DNA of 64,000 bases from Chinchilla lanigera (taxonomy: Eukaryota; Chordata; Mammalia; Rodentia; Chinchillidae), in contig NW_004955433.1 of assembly GCF_000276665.1 (NCBI RefSeq), positions 14,493,558 to 14,557,557 on the forward strand. Reading direction: 5' to 3'. The notes under the pieces are model-generated. The model saw only the letters and a list, made by a program, of their open reading frames with translations. It made no database searches and was not told the origin of the DNA. Below, piece by piece: positions 1 through 11,714 of this stretch. Made by a program: the position numbers and the translations under genes. Positions within the stretch are counted from its first letter, which is position 1; each line of letters starts with the position of its first letter.

Positions 1-551
1 TGCCTACACCTCTGTCTTGAAGAATTTGAGCTATTCTCTGTTCCAGCATATTTAGTGTTTCTTTTAATATTTAGATCTTTGATCCATTTCTGTTGATGGA
101 CATAATAGGTCATTTCTAAGATTTAGCTATTTGGAATTGTGCTGTCACAAGCATGGATATTCATGTATCACTGTAATATAATGTCTTTAACTCTTTCAGG
201 AAGGTAGCCTGAGGAGGAATAGCTGAGTTGAATGGAATTTCTATTTTTAGTTGTTAGAGGAATTTCCATACTGATTTCCATAATGGTTGTACCAGTTTAC
301 CTTTCCACCAACAATATAGAAAGGTTCCTTTTCCCTTGCAGCCTTGCCAAGAATTGTTATTATTTGATTTCTTGGTGATAGATATTCTTTCTGGATTAAG
401 ACAGAATCTAAGTGTTGTTTCAATTTGCATTTCTCTAGTAGCCAGTGATGCTGAACATTTTTTTTCATGTATTTATTGGCCATTTGTATTTCTGAGGAAT
501 ATCTTTTCATCTCAGTTACCCATTTTCTGACTAGGTCTTTTGTTCTGGGGA
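1..551 (-). mobile_element. L1 LINE fragment, antisense (3' part of ORF2)
   Basis: Reverse-strand L1 sequence: the + strand reads like the complement of L1 ORF2 C-terminal and 3' sequence (for example the TTGGTGG-type stretch near 300). Bases 1-110 resemble 1105-1215, so at least two L1 copies are present. No intact ORF. Confidence 0.75.
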
Positions 552-566
552 ATCTAATTTTTTTTT

Positions 567-836
567 ATTTTTTTATTTTTTTTTAATTTTAAAAATAAAA
601 GGAGGAAGACATTAACAGACAGACATCCTTTTACAAAATAGCAAAAGAACAGTACAGACAATACAGAGTTACAAACAAAGTGGTAGGAAATTAACAATGC
701 TTGTTGTATTACATATTGATATCTTCAAAGTTGTTTCTCATGAAAACAGATAGAGACATGCAATGTTGATCAATCAAGGACTCACTGACAGTTTCAGCAA
801 AGAAACAAGACAGTAGAACTATGTTAACTATCCTGT
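567..836 (-). mobile_element. 5'-truncated poly(A) retroposon, copy A
   Basis: A 270-bp insert in L1. On the minus strand it ends in an A-rich tail (567-600) and is flanked by a target-site duplication atctaatttttttt (552-566 and 837-851). Its body is near-identical to 15436-15668 and more distantly related to the 3' part of 23316-25042. It looks L1-mobilised and has no coding capacity. Confidence 0.8.
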
Positions 837-851
837 ATCTAATTTTTTTTT

Positions 852-3075
852 AGTTCTTTATACATTCTAGATACTACTTTGATCCCTGGTACCAAAAAAA
901 AGTAAAATAAAATAAAATTTATATATTAATCCTCTGTCTGAGGAATAGCTGGTGAAAAAATTTTTCCCATTCTGTAGTTTGTTGATTCAGTCTGTTGATT
1001 GTTTCCTTTGCTATGCAGAAGCTTTTTAATTTGATATAATCTCATTTTTTGATTATTCATGTTATATTTTGTATGCTGGAGGTTCTGTTCAGAAAGTACT
1101 TGCCTATGCCTGTGTCTTCAAGAGTCTTACCTATTTTATCTTCTAGCATGCCAAGTGTGTAATATTTAGATCTTTGAATCATTTGATTATAGGTTAGTAC
1201 ATGGTAAGAAACAGGGGTCTAGCTTCTGTCTTCTGTATGTAGATAATTAATTTTCCCAATACCATTTGCTAATAAAGAGGCTTGTCTTTCCTCTAACATA
1301 CGTTTTTAGCCCCTTTGTCAAAGATCAGGTGGTTGAATGTGTCTAGGCTTGTTTGTATATCCTGTCTTCTGTTCCACTGATCCACATGTTTTATGTGGTA
1401 CCATGGTTTTGTGTAGCACCATGCTATTTTACCACTGTAGTTTTGTAATATAATTTGACATCTAGGATTGTGATACCTCCCACTTTGCTCTAATTACCCA
1501 GGATTGCTTTTGCTATTCTGAGTCTCTGCTGGTTTCATATGCATTTTAAGATTGTCCTCTCCATTTCTGAGAAGAATGCTATTGATATTTTGATTTGGAT
1601 TGCATTAAATTGGTATATTAGTTTTGGAATTGTTGACATTTTGACAATATTGGTTCTGTTTATCTAGCAACAAGAGATATCTTTACATTTTCTGATGTCT
1701 TCTTTGATCTTTTTCAGAGTACTGTAGTTTTAATTGTAAAGGTCTTTCACTTCCTTGGTTAGGTTTATTCCTAAGTAGTTCTTTCTTTTTTTTATTGTGA
1801 ATGGTATTATTTTCCTACCTTCTTTTGCGGTGGATTCTCAGTGGTGCACAGGAACACTATTGACTTTGTATATTAATTTCATATCCTGCTACATTGATGA
1901 ATTTGGTTATTAATGCTATGGGTCTTATGGTAGAATTTTTTTGGATCCTCTAGTATAAAGGTTTATGTGATTGCAAATAATTATTATTTGACTTTTTCCT
2001 TTTTCATACTTCTCCTTTTTTCTTTCTCTTGCCTGATTGCTCTGGCTTATGTTATGAGTACTGTACTGAACAAGAGCGGTGATAGTAGACATTCTTGTCT
2101 TGTTCTTGATTTTAATGGGAAAGCTTTTGGCTTTGCCCCATTTAATATGTCATAAATGACTTTAATCAGATTGAAACAGGGTCCTTCTGTACCTATTTCT
2201 TAAGAGTTTTTATGATGAATGGATGTTGAATTTTATCAGAAGCTTTTCTTGTATCTGTTGGTATCATGTAGTTTTTGTTCTTTTTATTTGTGTGATGTAT
2301 TATATTTATTGATTTGTGTATGTTGAATCATCCCTGCATTCCTGGGATGAAACCTCCTTGATCATGATGTGTGATCTTTTTAATGATTTGTTGCATTCTG
2401 TTTGCCAGCTTCTTGTTGAGGATTTTTTCATTTGTATTCAAGAGATTGGCCTATAGTTCTCTTTTTAGTTGGGCCCTTCGATAGTTTGGAGTCAGAGTAA
2501 TGCTAGCTTTCAGGAATGAGTTTAGAAGTACTTCTTCCCTTTAAACTTTATTGAAGATTTTGGGGACTGTTGGTATTACATCTTTCCTGAATGTCTTGTA
2601 GGATTCAGTGATGAATCTGTCAGGTCCTGGGCTTTTCTTAGTTTGTAGGGTTTTGTTGTGTTTTTTAATTACTGCCTTAATTTCAGCCTGTTATGGGAAT
2701 TTTCAGAATTTGTATTGGTGTTCTCACTTTGGCAGCACATACAGAGTTTTTACTGGTGTGTCTTCCTGGCTCCATCCTGGTAATTTATATGTGTCTAGGA
2801 ATCTGTCCATTTCTTGAAGATTCTCTAGTATGTTGCAATACAGTTTTTCAATAGTAATTACTTTTGATCTTCAAGATTTCAGCAGTGTTAATTGTGAGTT
2901 TGCCTTCTTCATTTTTAGTTGCATTGATGTGGTCTGTTCTGTTGTTTGATTTCTTTCAATTTTGTTACTTTCAGCTCTGATCTTTGTTTCCACTCCTTAT
3001 ACAAGGTTTGTCTTTGGACTGTTACTGTTTTTCTAGCTTCTTGATGTGCTTTCCTGAGGTTGAGCTCACTGTTTT
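852..3075 (-). mobile_element. L1 LINE, antisense (ORF2 region)
   Basis: About 2.2 kb of degenerate antisense L1 ORF2, including reverse-transcriptase-region sequence, with no long ORF. A short U6-snRNA-like match lies at 2718-2744 (see findings). Confidence 0.75.
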
Positions 3076-3231
3076 TCTTTTTTTTTTTTTTTTTTTTTTG
3101 TTGAGACAGGGTCTTTCTGTGTAGTTCAGGCTGGCTTTGAACTCACTGTGTGTTCCAGGCTGGCCTTGAACTCAGGCAGTCCTCCTGCCTCAGCCTCCAG
3201 AGTGCTGATTATAGACATGTACCACAACCCC
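3076..3231 (-). mobile_element. B1 SINE, antisense, ends at assembly gap
   Basis: 7SL-derived B1 in reverse orientation: a T tract, then gagacagggtct, then gctggccttgaactca and cctcctgcctcagcctcc. It stops directly at the N run. Confidence 0.9.
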
Positions 3232-3331
3232 NNNNNNNNNNNNNNNNNNNNNNNNNNNNNNNNNNNNNNNNNNNNNNNNNNNNNNNNNNNNNNNNNNNNN
3301 NNNNNNNNNNNNNNNNNNNNNNNNNNNNNNN
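3232..3331. other. Assembly gap, exactly 100 N
   Basis: One hundred N, a common placeholder for a scaffold gap of unknown size. The true length cannot be inferred. Confidence 0.97.
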
Positions 3332-3503
3332 TTTTTTTTTTTTTTTTTTATTTGTTTGTTCATTTGTTTTGAGACAGGGTCTTGCTATATAGTTCAGGCT
3401 GGCCTTGAACTCACTGTGTGTTCCAGGCTGGCCTTGAACTCAGGCAGTCCTCCTGCCTCAGCCTCCAGAGTGCTGATTATAGACATGTACCACAACCCCA
3501 GGC
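3332..3503 (-). mobile_element. B1 SINE, antisense, near-identical to the copy before the gap
   Basis: Starts with a T tract next to the gap. From about 3405 onward it repeats 3139-3231 base for base as far as I can compare. The upstream parts differ at several bases. Confidence 0.9.
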
Positions 3504-5121
3504 TCTGTTTTACTAATGTGAGCATTTACAGCGGTAAAGTTTCCTCTTATAACCGCTTTTATTATGTCCCATAAGTTATAGTATGTTGTACTGACATCAT
3601 TTAATTTTAGTAATTGTTTAATTTTTTACTTGCTTTCTTCCATGACTCATTGAGTGTTTATAACTGTGGGTTTTTTGTTTCTTTTTTTTTTGTACTCAGA
3701 ATTGAACTTAGGTCCTTGCACTTGCCAGGAAGGTGCTGTGCTGCTGAACTATATCCCTGGCCCACGTTATTTAATGTTTAAGTCTTTGTAAAATTTCTGT
3801 GGTTTCTTTGCAGTTGATTTCTAATACCATTGCTGTAGTCTGATAGTATATGTGGGATGAATTTGATTCTTTTTTGTATTTATTTAAGCAGGCTTTATGG
3901 ACTAGTATGTAGTGCAGAAAGCTCTGCTGAGAATTGTGTATTCTGTTATAGTAGTGTAGAACACTCTATAGCTGTCTACTATGTCTATTTGTACTATAGT
4001 TTTCTACTAAGTTTGGTTCATCTCTGATATTTATTGATTTCTTTGTTTAGCTGATCTTTGTGAAAGTGGAATATTGAAGTCACCATGGTTGTGTTGGTTT
4101 TGATCTTTCATGTCCAGCAGTGTTTTGAAGTTAGGTGCCTTGATACTTGGTGCATATATATTTACAATTGTTATCTCTTCTTGTTGAATTGTTCCTTAAC
4201 TAATGCTGTACGTAGTGAACTTGTTTGCCTCTTCTGAGAATAAAATTGCTACCTGTGCTTTCTTTCTCTGGGCCTGGTTCATGGACTATTGCCTTTGCTT
4301 TTAGTTTGAGTCTCTTGAATGGAACAGACTGCTGGGTTGGGTTGGGTTTTGTTTTTCCAGTCTGCTGATCTTTGTCTTTTAAATGGGGAATTGAAGCCAT
4401 TTACATCCAAAAGCTATTGATGAAAGATAGCCATATTTGTTTTCTGTTGTTGACTCCTTTAATTTTCCCTTTAACTGTTTCTCTTGCTTAATGTATTCAT
4501 TCCACCTGACTGGCTTTGCTGGCTTTGTTGGCTTTGTCTGTCCAGGATATTCTTGGCATTTGGGAGGTGCTGGTCTGGTGCTCATGAATGGTGTTTTTTG
4601 TTATGGAATCAATTCTTAGAGTTTTGCAGGATATATTAGTCTGGGTTGGAAGTTTTATTTTGGGGCTTGAAACACTTCACATCAAGCGCTCTTGGCCTTT
4701 GAAGTTTGTGTTGAAAAGTCTGCTGTCATCCTAATGCGTTTACCTTTATAAGTGGTATTTTGCTTTTCTCAGGCAGCTTTTAAGATTCTCTCTTTTTGTT
4801 GGACATCTGGGATTTTTGACTTTGTTGTGTCATGGGAAGTTTCTGTTTTCATCATAAGTATTTGGCATTCTTTAAGTCTTGCTTATCTGTATGTTATTCT
4901 TTCTCCATACTTGTGATTTCTGTAAACAGATTTTTTATTACATGTGCGCATCCCTCTAATTCCTCTGTTAGCCTTACATTGGTCTTAGCATCCTCGAGTA
5001 GTTGTTGGATGAATTTTTCTTGTTCTCTTAATATTTTAAGGTTTTTCTCAGTAAATCATCATATATTTCCATTTTGTCCTTGATTTTTAAAACCTCATCT
5101 TTATCTTGGTGTTACAACTTG
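3504..5121 (-). mobile_element. L1 LINE, antisense, with inserted ID SINE
   Basis: Antisense L1 ORF2 and upstream sequence, degenerate. A tRNA-like ID SINE in reverse orientation interrupts it at about 3679-3763 (ttgaacttaggtccttgca, then cttgccaggaaggtgctgtg). Confidence 0.7.
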
Positions 5122-5502
5122 TGTCTAGATGTCCCCCTCATAGCCTCATGTAGTTGTAGGTGGAGGGTTTTCAGAGGTGGATGGATCTAGAGTGTGTGAT
5201 TAATTCATGGTGCAATGCTAGGATCAAGGGCCCTAGGATTAAACATGTGAGTGCTACCTGCCCTAAGTAGCCTGGATAAGATATAAGGGATAGAAAGAGC
5301 TGTGGTTGTCCCTTGCTTGCTTTGCTACCTTTTGCCTGTCATGAACTGTTTTTTCTCTGTAATGCCTATCTGCCATGCCACCCTGCTTTGGAGCCAACCT
5401 ACTATGGCCTGAAACCTGCACAAACTGTGACTCAAATAAATCTTTCCTTAACTTGTGGATGTTGAGTATTTTGTCTTAGAAACAAGAAAAGTAACTAAGA
5501 CA
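5122..5502 (+). mobile_element. Solo MaLR-type LTR (MST/ORR1-like)
   Basis: A 381-bp element beginning TGTCTAGATG and ending AACTAAGACA, flanked by a short CTTG-like duplication. The 3' half shows the MaLR signature: gcctgaaacctgcacaaact, then caaataaatctttcctt. It inserted into the antisense L1. Confidence 0.75.
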
Positions 5503-7563
5503 CTTGGTTATTTTTTCTGTTTATGAATTCAGTCAAATCCTTTATCACCAGGATTTCTGTTTGGTACTTTTTCCTGGAGTCTGTTTCTTTGGTAAAATTG
5601 TTACTCAAGTTTTGAATCATTTTGGTTAGCCCTTCCAGTTGTTTTATTTCTTCTGTAACCAACATTGGTCATAGTTCTGCTGTCTTTTGGGTTTTGTCCT
5701 CTTTGTATTCACTGAGTTTCTTTGTTCCTTCTTTGATCATTTTGCAGAGCTCAGCCATCTGGTGTTTGTTTTCTCTTCTTTGGAGACCTTTGGTTCTGCT
5801 TTGGGAGAGTTAGCAGCATTTTGTTGCTTTATTTCTTGATTTTTTTTTTTTTTTTTTAATGTGCTGAGAGTTGTGGTCAAGTAGAGAGAGGAGAGTTTGT
5901 TGTTGATACCAGGATCTCTTTAATTAGGTTCTGTTTTCCAGTGATATATTCTTGGCTTTGTCAAGAGGTATTATTTCCAACTTAAGCGTGTTCAATTTAA
6001 TTGTGTTGGACCCTTTCATTGTGTTGTAAAGAGGTAGGTTTGTTCGGCTGGTTACAACAGTGTCAATACATCCAACCGTATATCAATCTTAAACATTAAA
6101 ACTTACTTTATTTTGATAATTTCACCCTTTTGTCAATGCCTCTTACAGACTGTAGAATACTGCGTTTGTAGTTTGTCTGGAATGTGGAGGCTGGAGGTGG
6201 GGGGATATGTCATTGGGAAGAGAGGGAGGTACAAGAAATGTCATTAGATAAAAAATAGGAAGTTGAACTCTATTGGAATTTCTGTTTGAGAGTATTTGTC
6301 CAGGCAGGAGGAGCTAAGCAGATAGGCGAAAGTGTGTTCAGGTATTAAGGGAGGCTGCGAGATTCTCAGAACTTTTTAATATGTTAGACAGTTTTGTTTT
6401 GATCCTCTAAGCCTGATTTTGTTAAGGATTGTCCTGACATGCCCTTGAATGGTATTGTTTAAATCTATAGCACTGATTAATTCTTATTTTCTAATGTACT
6501 TATGCAGGCCTATCCATTATATTTATGCCATTAGATTGGTAGAGAGGGTAAGGAGACAAGATAATAAGGAAGGGACGAGAAAAAAGAATAGGGAGAAGAG
6601 ATCAAAAATAGGGGAGGAAAAACACTAAAAAGGGGAGCAGATCAAAGGGGAAAACCCTGAAAATTAAAGTATAACAACCAACCAATACCAGTAAAGAAGC
6701 AAGAACTAGAACACACTGAAAAGAGAAACAAAAAAACCTACAACACAAGATGGCCCAAATCAAATAAAAGCAACAACACAGTAACTACAGCAACCAAAAC
6801 AGATATAAAAATAAAAACCTTCAGAGAGTTATTACAGCGTTAATCCAGAATGTTCACACAGCTTCCTCTACACTGGCAGCACAGTATGGTTTCAGGCAGC
6901 CATGCAATTTCACCCTGTGGACCAGAGAAATATCTGCCCAAAGTCATGAGGGCTGGTGCTCCCTCTGAACAGGTGACCTGGTTTCAAGCTGTGCTCTGGG
7001 CAGATGGGGTACAGAACCTCCCAGCTGAGGACTGCAAGGGATAGGAAAAACCAGTTGTACACAGATACGCAGGGTGGGGGCAGATCTGAGTGGAGTCACT
7101 GGCACATCTTTGTATGGGGTCTGTGACCCACTGTAGGCCTACATGATTCCGATTTCCTTAATTGGGGGGGGGGATATCGCAATGTCTCCCTGTCTTCCCT
7201 CCAGAGGCTTTCCTTTCCTAATATATGACCAAAAAGCCACTAACCCAGGCACCATACATTATCTCTGTGTCCAAAGATGTTTAAATATCCTAGCCTACCT
7301 TCAGAACCCAGTGCTGACCCCTGGCTTGGCTAAGGGCCCCGTTAGCCAGGGCTGAGTGATGGGCATGTCCTCATAACTCACAGACTTGTCTAGTTTTTGA
7401 AAAAACTATAGGAGAGAGCCCACTCTGTTCTGGCTCTGCCATGTTACTATCTGACCCATGTGCCAGTGACGTCACTCACAGATCTGCCCCTGCCCTGCAT
7501 ATTTTTGCATGACTGGGTTATCCTGTCCCTTACAGTCCTCAGAAGGTTCTGCACGACGCCTTG

Positions 7564-7603
<40 letters not shown>

Positions 7604-8640
7604 CCTGTTGGGAATTGTGGGTAGAGCACTGAATGTTCCACAAAGAATGTTCCCATTGTATGTGGGAGCAGTGGGCAACTGTTTTTTTTTTTTTTTTTAA
7701 TCTGAGCTGGGCAAGCCTTTCTCCCCACAGTCCCACCGTTCACCAGTGCTGGAGCAGTACCATTTACCAGACATGGGTGCATCCCACCTCTCTCAGTCGG
7801 TGGGCCTCTGACATTTACCAGATATAGGTGTGTCCCACTGCTAGAGGTCTTGGAGTGCTGTTGTTTATAAGATGAGGGTTGGTTCTCAGGTGGTAGTGAA
7901 TCATTCGGTCCTGTTGTGCTTCCAGCTCTCTGAATCCTTGTGTTGGATATGGATCACTTGGCTGTGCTCAGCTGGAAGGACAGAATGAGTGCAAGTCTGT
8001 TCAGTCAGCCAGGTCGTCGCTGAGTGGTTGCCTCCCTTCTCTCAGTCCTGTCCTCTCTCAAGATGGCATGTATGCCAAGTCTGGAGGTGGGGGTGCTGTG
8101 ATCCAAGAATGGTTTGATTTCTCTTCACATACCCTCTACACACTGAATTTTAGTCCAGCTGGATTTTCTTTTCGTTTATCGTTTTCTATTAGACTTCATC
8201 TTTTGACCCCATCTCCGGGTATTTGCTTTTCTCCGAAGCCAGTTCAGAGATACTCACCTTGTTGTGCTGTGCTCAGTGGCCATCTTCTCTCCCTGTTTGC
8301 TGTTCTGATGGTAGGAGTTGTTGACCTGCCTATTTGGGAGAACTGCTGTCCTCTGTCCCCATGTAAATATGACTTCTGGCAATGGTATATACATCCTTCC
8401 AATTCCCTCTCATGTACTTGTGTGCATTTTTATGTGTATGTACACCCCACAGTTATCAATCAAAATTGGCATTATTGCTTGTGTTATGTTCTGTAATTTG
8501 GCATTTTTTTTTTTTGTTGTTTCATGTTTTACTTACTTTAGAGTTTTCTCTAGGTTATCGCATAGAGGTTTGTGTCATTTTTTAAATCACTCTAATGTTA
8601 TACTGTATGGATGACCAAATGAAGAACAGGGTCTCACAGT
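5503..8640 (-). mobile_element. L1 LINE 5' part, antisense (ORF1 and 5' UTR region, inferred)
   Basis: Continues the antisense L1 beyond the LTR. The A-rich stretch 6540-6840 and the GC-richer 6850-8300 fit the ORF1-proximal and 5'-UTR regions of a rodent L1 read backwards. It contains a (CA)19 microsatellite at 7565-7602. The assignment rests on context and composition. No ORF is intact. Confidence 0.5.
7565..7602. repeat. (CA)19 microsatellite
   Basis: Uninterrupted CA dinucleotides. It creates spurious Thr-His and Cys-Val ORFs on the two strands. Confidence 0.97.
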
Positions 8641-8858
8641 TGTGGGACTCAGTGGTCTCTCAGTGGATCCCAGAAGAAAAACGGCAGAGGATTTAGAAAA
8701 TAAAGACAAGAGACAGTAGCCGGGGTCAGGTGGAGTTACCTCTTACCTGATGAGCAAGACGACTGACTTCAACAGTAGGGGTGTTTATTTTATACACTTG
8801 CAAAGTTAGTATCATGAGAGATAGTGTTGCCTAGTGACTAAAAACTATAATTGTCCCC
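8641..8858 (-). repeat. 3' LTR of the class II retrovirus
   Basis: 218 bp, about 90% identical by eye to 11497-11714. On the minus strand it contains TATAAAATAAA, which supplies both TATA-like and AATAAA-like motifs, and it ends CCCACA. The expected starting TG is mutated to GG in this copy. Confidence 0.85.
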
Positions 8859-10217
8859 TCTTAATTTGACTCAGTACCATACCACATGACCTCCAGTGCC
8901 ATATTGGCTGAGTGCCATAACAACTCAGCAGGAATTACAGCGGGGCAAGAAACCAATCAGTTACCTATTTAGATCTTAGATTTACATTTTGTCAGTTTCT
9001 TCAGTAGGCCTCAGGTGGAATCTAGCCTCATTGTTGTCTATTGGGCTGAAGAGCAGTCTCTGAGGAGTCACTGTCACAGGACTGCACATTAGCTCCCCCA
9101 AAGATAGAACCAACTTCTCCAGATCTGACTTCGGGATAGAACCAACTTCTCCAGATCTGACTTCGTGATACAGCCAAACAGTGTGCTCTAGCAAAACACA
9201 AACATATTCTGGACACAAAGTTAGCTTTCTTCTGTTGTACTTCCAGCTTTTGTAGAATTTTAAAAATTTAATTAGTGTATATGGACAAGTGAAGTAGGTG
9301 GGATTGATTCCCCCTTTTGTTTTTGTAATTTGAATTTTGATCATAAAGTGAGAAACCTGTATCCAATATTTTGGAAGAGGAAGCCATCATATAACCTCCC
9401 TTAACCTAAGATGACCCATCTGTGAAAACAGAAGCAATTTGAAATAACTTGTCTGAAGAATAATGACAATAACACCAGAGAAATTAGTCCAAAATCTGGA
9501 TAGAGCCAATTAATATTACCAAATAGTCTGAAAAGCATTTTAGGTTGATCTAAACAGTTTGGGTAAATTGTCTGTTGGAATAGGTGACCAAAATAAGAAA
9601 AAGTTATCATAGTTCGTACTCTTTGGATGCCAACACTAGGCCTGCCATTATTTACATGGGATGTCAAAATCAAGCAACTGTTTAAACGGCACTGCTTTTA
9701 GATTGTATTCTAAACTTTTATATCTATTTGTAAAATATTAAACCTTTTTTATACCAATTTAATTTTGGACTGTAAAACAGGCAATCAACAACGTCACTAG
9801 GAATCATGAGAGCACCAAAGACTTACAGAGCAGTAGCAAATCCTGCATGTGATTTTAAGAAGAAAACTGTAATTAAAACAAGACCATTTTATTAGCTGTA
9901 TAATCTAAAATGAAGGATTTTTTTTTTTTTAATCCTCCTCTCTGTGAGGCTTTATTCCTTTGGAAACTATTTCCAAGAGAATGGCCTTTTTGCATCCCTC
10001 TAGGTCAGCAGTTCAGCACCTTCACTAAGTCAGGACATACCAGTCACACCCTATGGACTTGCAGCTGCCACACCCGGAGGCCATCTATACTTGTGTCTAG
10101 GAGCTCTTAAAAATGTTTTTCCTATAAATAATCAATTTTATCTTTAAATCCAGTAGGTGCCAGAAGACCCAAAGCCCTTGGGTCCTCTTTCCTTATTTAT
10201 AAATTTTCCAGTTTTTG
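8859..10217 (-). mobile_element. Retroviral interior, unassigned degenerate part
   Basis: Lies between the dUTPase remnant and the 3' LTR, where pol and env would be. AT-rich, with no motif I can assign; a 90-residue ORF at 9401-9673 (-) is not recognised. A perfect 32-bp tandem duplication lies at 9103-9166. Confidence 0.5.
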
Positions 10218-10598
10218 TCAAGGGAAAAATGACTGAGCGACACGAGAGTCTGGGGTTATTTGAACAGTATTTTGAGTGGATTGAACCATAATCTTAATTT
10301 CCCCTATATAGTCAGCATCGATGACACCAGGCAAAACCTGAAGACCTTTTAAAATCAGACTGCTACAGCCTAGCAGGAGTCCCACTGTACCCTGTGGCAA
10401 CGGTCCGTAGACTCCAGTAGGAATAATTTCGGGTCCCATTTCAGGAGTTAATATGAATCTGGAGGAGGGACCAAGGTCCAAGCCTGCACTCCATCGCCTT
10501 AGGGAAGGGCGAGCTGCTAGCACCTGCTGCATAGTCTTAGTACTTGGAATGGGTTGTCCACCCACATTCCTTCCTCCGCCCCAAGCAAATGCGCACAA
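10218..10598 (-). pseudogene. Retroviral pro-region dUTPase remnant
   Basis: A 126-codon open stretch with dUTPase motifs in order: AGLDLG (motif 1), the GCSSL block (motif 2) and GVIDADYIGEI (motif 3, with the catalytic-type Asp). The family's motif-2 Arg appears here as Cys. dUTPase hydrolyses dUTP, and in betaretroviruses it is encoded in the pro frame next to protease. No intact protease or reverse transcriptase follows, so this is a remnant. Confidence 0.8.
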
Positions 10599-11496
10599 GT
10601 TTTTCTTGTTATGCCAGTTGTAGCTCTAGCCCTGGGCTCTCACTCTGACCACTGGATGTCCAGTTTTTATTTTTTTTGAATTCCAAGCACAGGCACTGAT
10701 CTGAGTTGAATGAATTTCCGGTGCCAAACTCAGGCACAGCCTTGTCCGGGCCAGTGGCTCTGGCAGTGGGAAGAGCTAGGACGCACCACAGTCGTGTCCT
10801 GCCCATTGGGTTCCTGGCACACATGTTGGTAGCTGGCAGTGTGTGCCAGTGGCTGCAGCTAGATGGGTTGTGCCACATAGGCAGCTGGGAAGTTCCAGCT
10901 GGGTCAGCCTAAAACGCGAGGCCGGGGCTCTCCCTGAGCCCACTTTGCCCCCACTCAAGGTGCGGCCGCCCTTGTCCTGCTTGGGCTCTGGCCTTAACCT
11001 TAAAGTACAGTTCCCAGCTGAATCCTCTGTGGTTTTAAAACCCCATCTATTCACAATCCAGAAAAGTAAAGACAGGAACCATGAAAATAGCAAACATATT
11101 TATATATCTGTAAACATCTGTGGTTTTTGAAACTGTTTGTTTTTTTTGTTTGTTTTTGTTTTTTTCCAGTACCAGGAATCTAACTCATGACCTTGTGCTT
11201 GCCAGGCGGGCGCTGTGCCGCTGAGCTAAACCCCCCAGCCCTTGCTTTTAACTACCAACAATTTAACATACTTTTCTCCTTTTTGTCTTCTCTTAAGCCT
11301 ATTTTTTGTAACTATGTTGTTTAAGGTCAGTAGACCTCCATGCCCCACTCTTTACCCCTGATAGTGGTCAACATAACACTCCAGTGCTAACTATTGACCT
11401 ACCAATCCGCTCCCCCACCCCATTGTGCGCAAATTCTGGGGAGTGTCCCCTCACCAACCACTCTCCTTACCAGGGGCCCGCACGTTGGGCTCGGGA
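10599..11496 (-). mobile_element. Retroviral leader/gag region, degenerate, with ID SINE
   Basis: Between the 5' LTR and the dUTPase remnant. No gag motif is recognisable. An antisense ID SINE occupies 11136-11241. The Lys-like primer-binding site is at 11477-11496. Confidence 0.5.
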
Positions 11497-11714
11497 TGTG
11501 GGATTCGGTGGCCTCTCGGTGGACCCCGGAAGAAATACGGCGGAGGATTTAGAAAATAAAGACAAGAGATAGTAGCCAGGGTCAGGTGGAGTTACCTCTT
11601 ACCTGATAAGCAAGAGGACTGACTTCAGCAGTAGGGGTGTTTATTTTATACACTTGCAAAGTTAGTATCATGAGAGATAATGTTGCCTAACGACTAAACG
11701 CTGTAATTGTCCCA
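11497..11714 (-). repeat. 5' LTR of the class II retrovirus
   Basis: On the minus strand begins TGGGACAATTA and ends CCCACA, followed at once by the primer-binding-like site. Confidence 0.85.

Larger units (their letters stand above)
8641..11714 (-). mobile_element. Defective class II (betaretrovirus-like) endogenous retrovirus
   Basis: Two direct 218-bp LTR copies flank about 2.6 kb. Oriented on the minus strand, the 5' LTR is at 11497-11714. A degenerate tRNA-Lys-type primer-binding site follows (11477-11496, core CCCAACGTG). The interior has a dUTPase-coding remnant, and a short polypurine run (AAGAGGGG) sits beside the 3' LTR. Class II is supported by the dUTPase in the pro region and the Lys-like site. 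The interior is far too short for complete gag, pro, pol and env, so most of pol is deleted. Frames are broken and an ID SINE has inserted at 11136-11241. I found no clear flanking duplication. Confidence 0.8.

Noticed and set aside
7447..7782. Cys-Val and Thr-His repeat ORFs on both strands
   Set aside because: Produced by the (CA)19 microsatellite and adjoining poly(T).
8068..8496. 142-codon plus-strand ORF
   Set aside because: Runs antisense through the presumed L1 5' region. No homology and no gene context.
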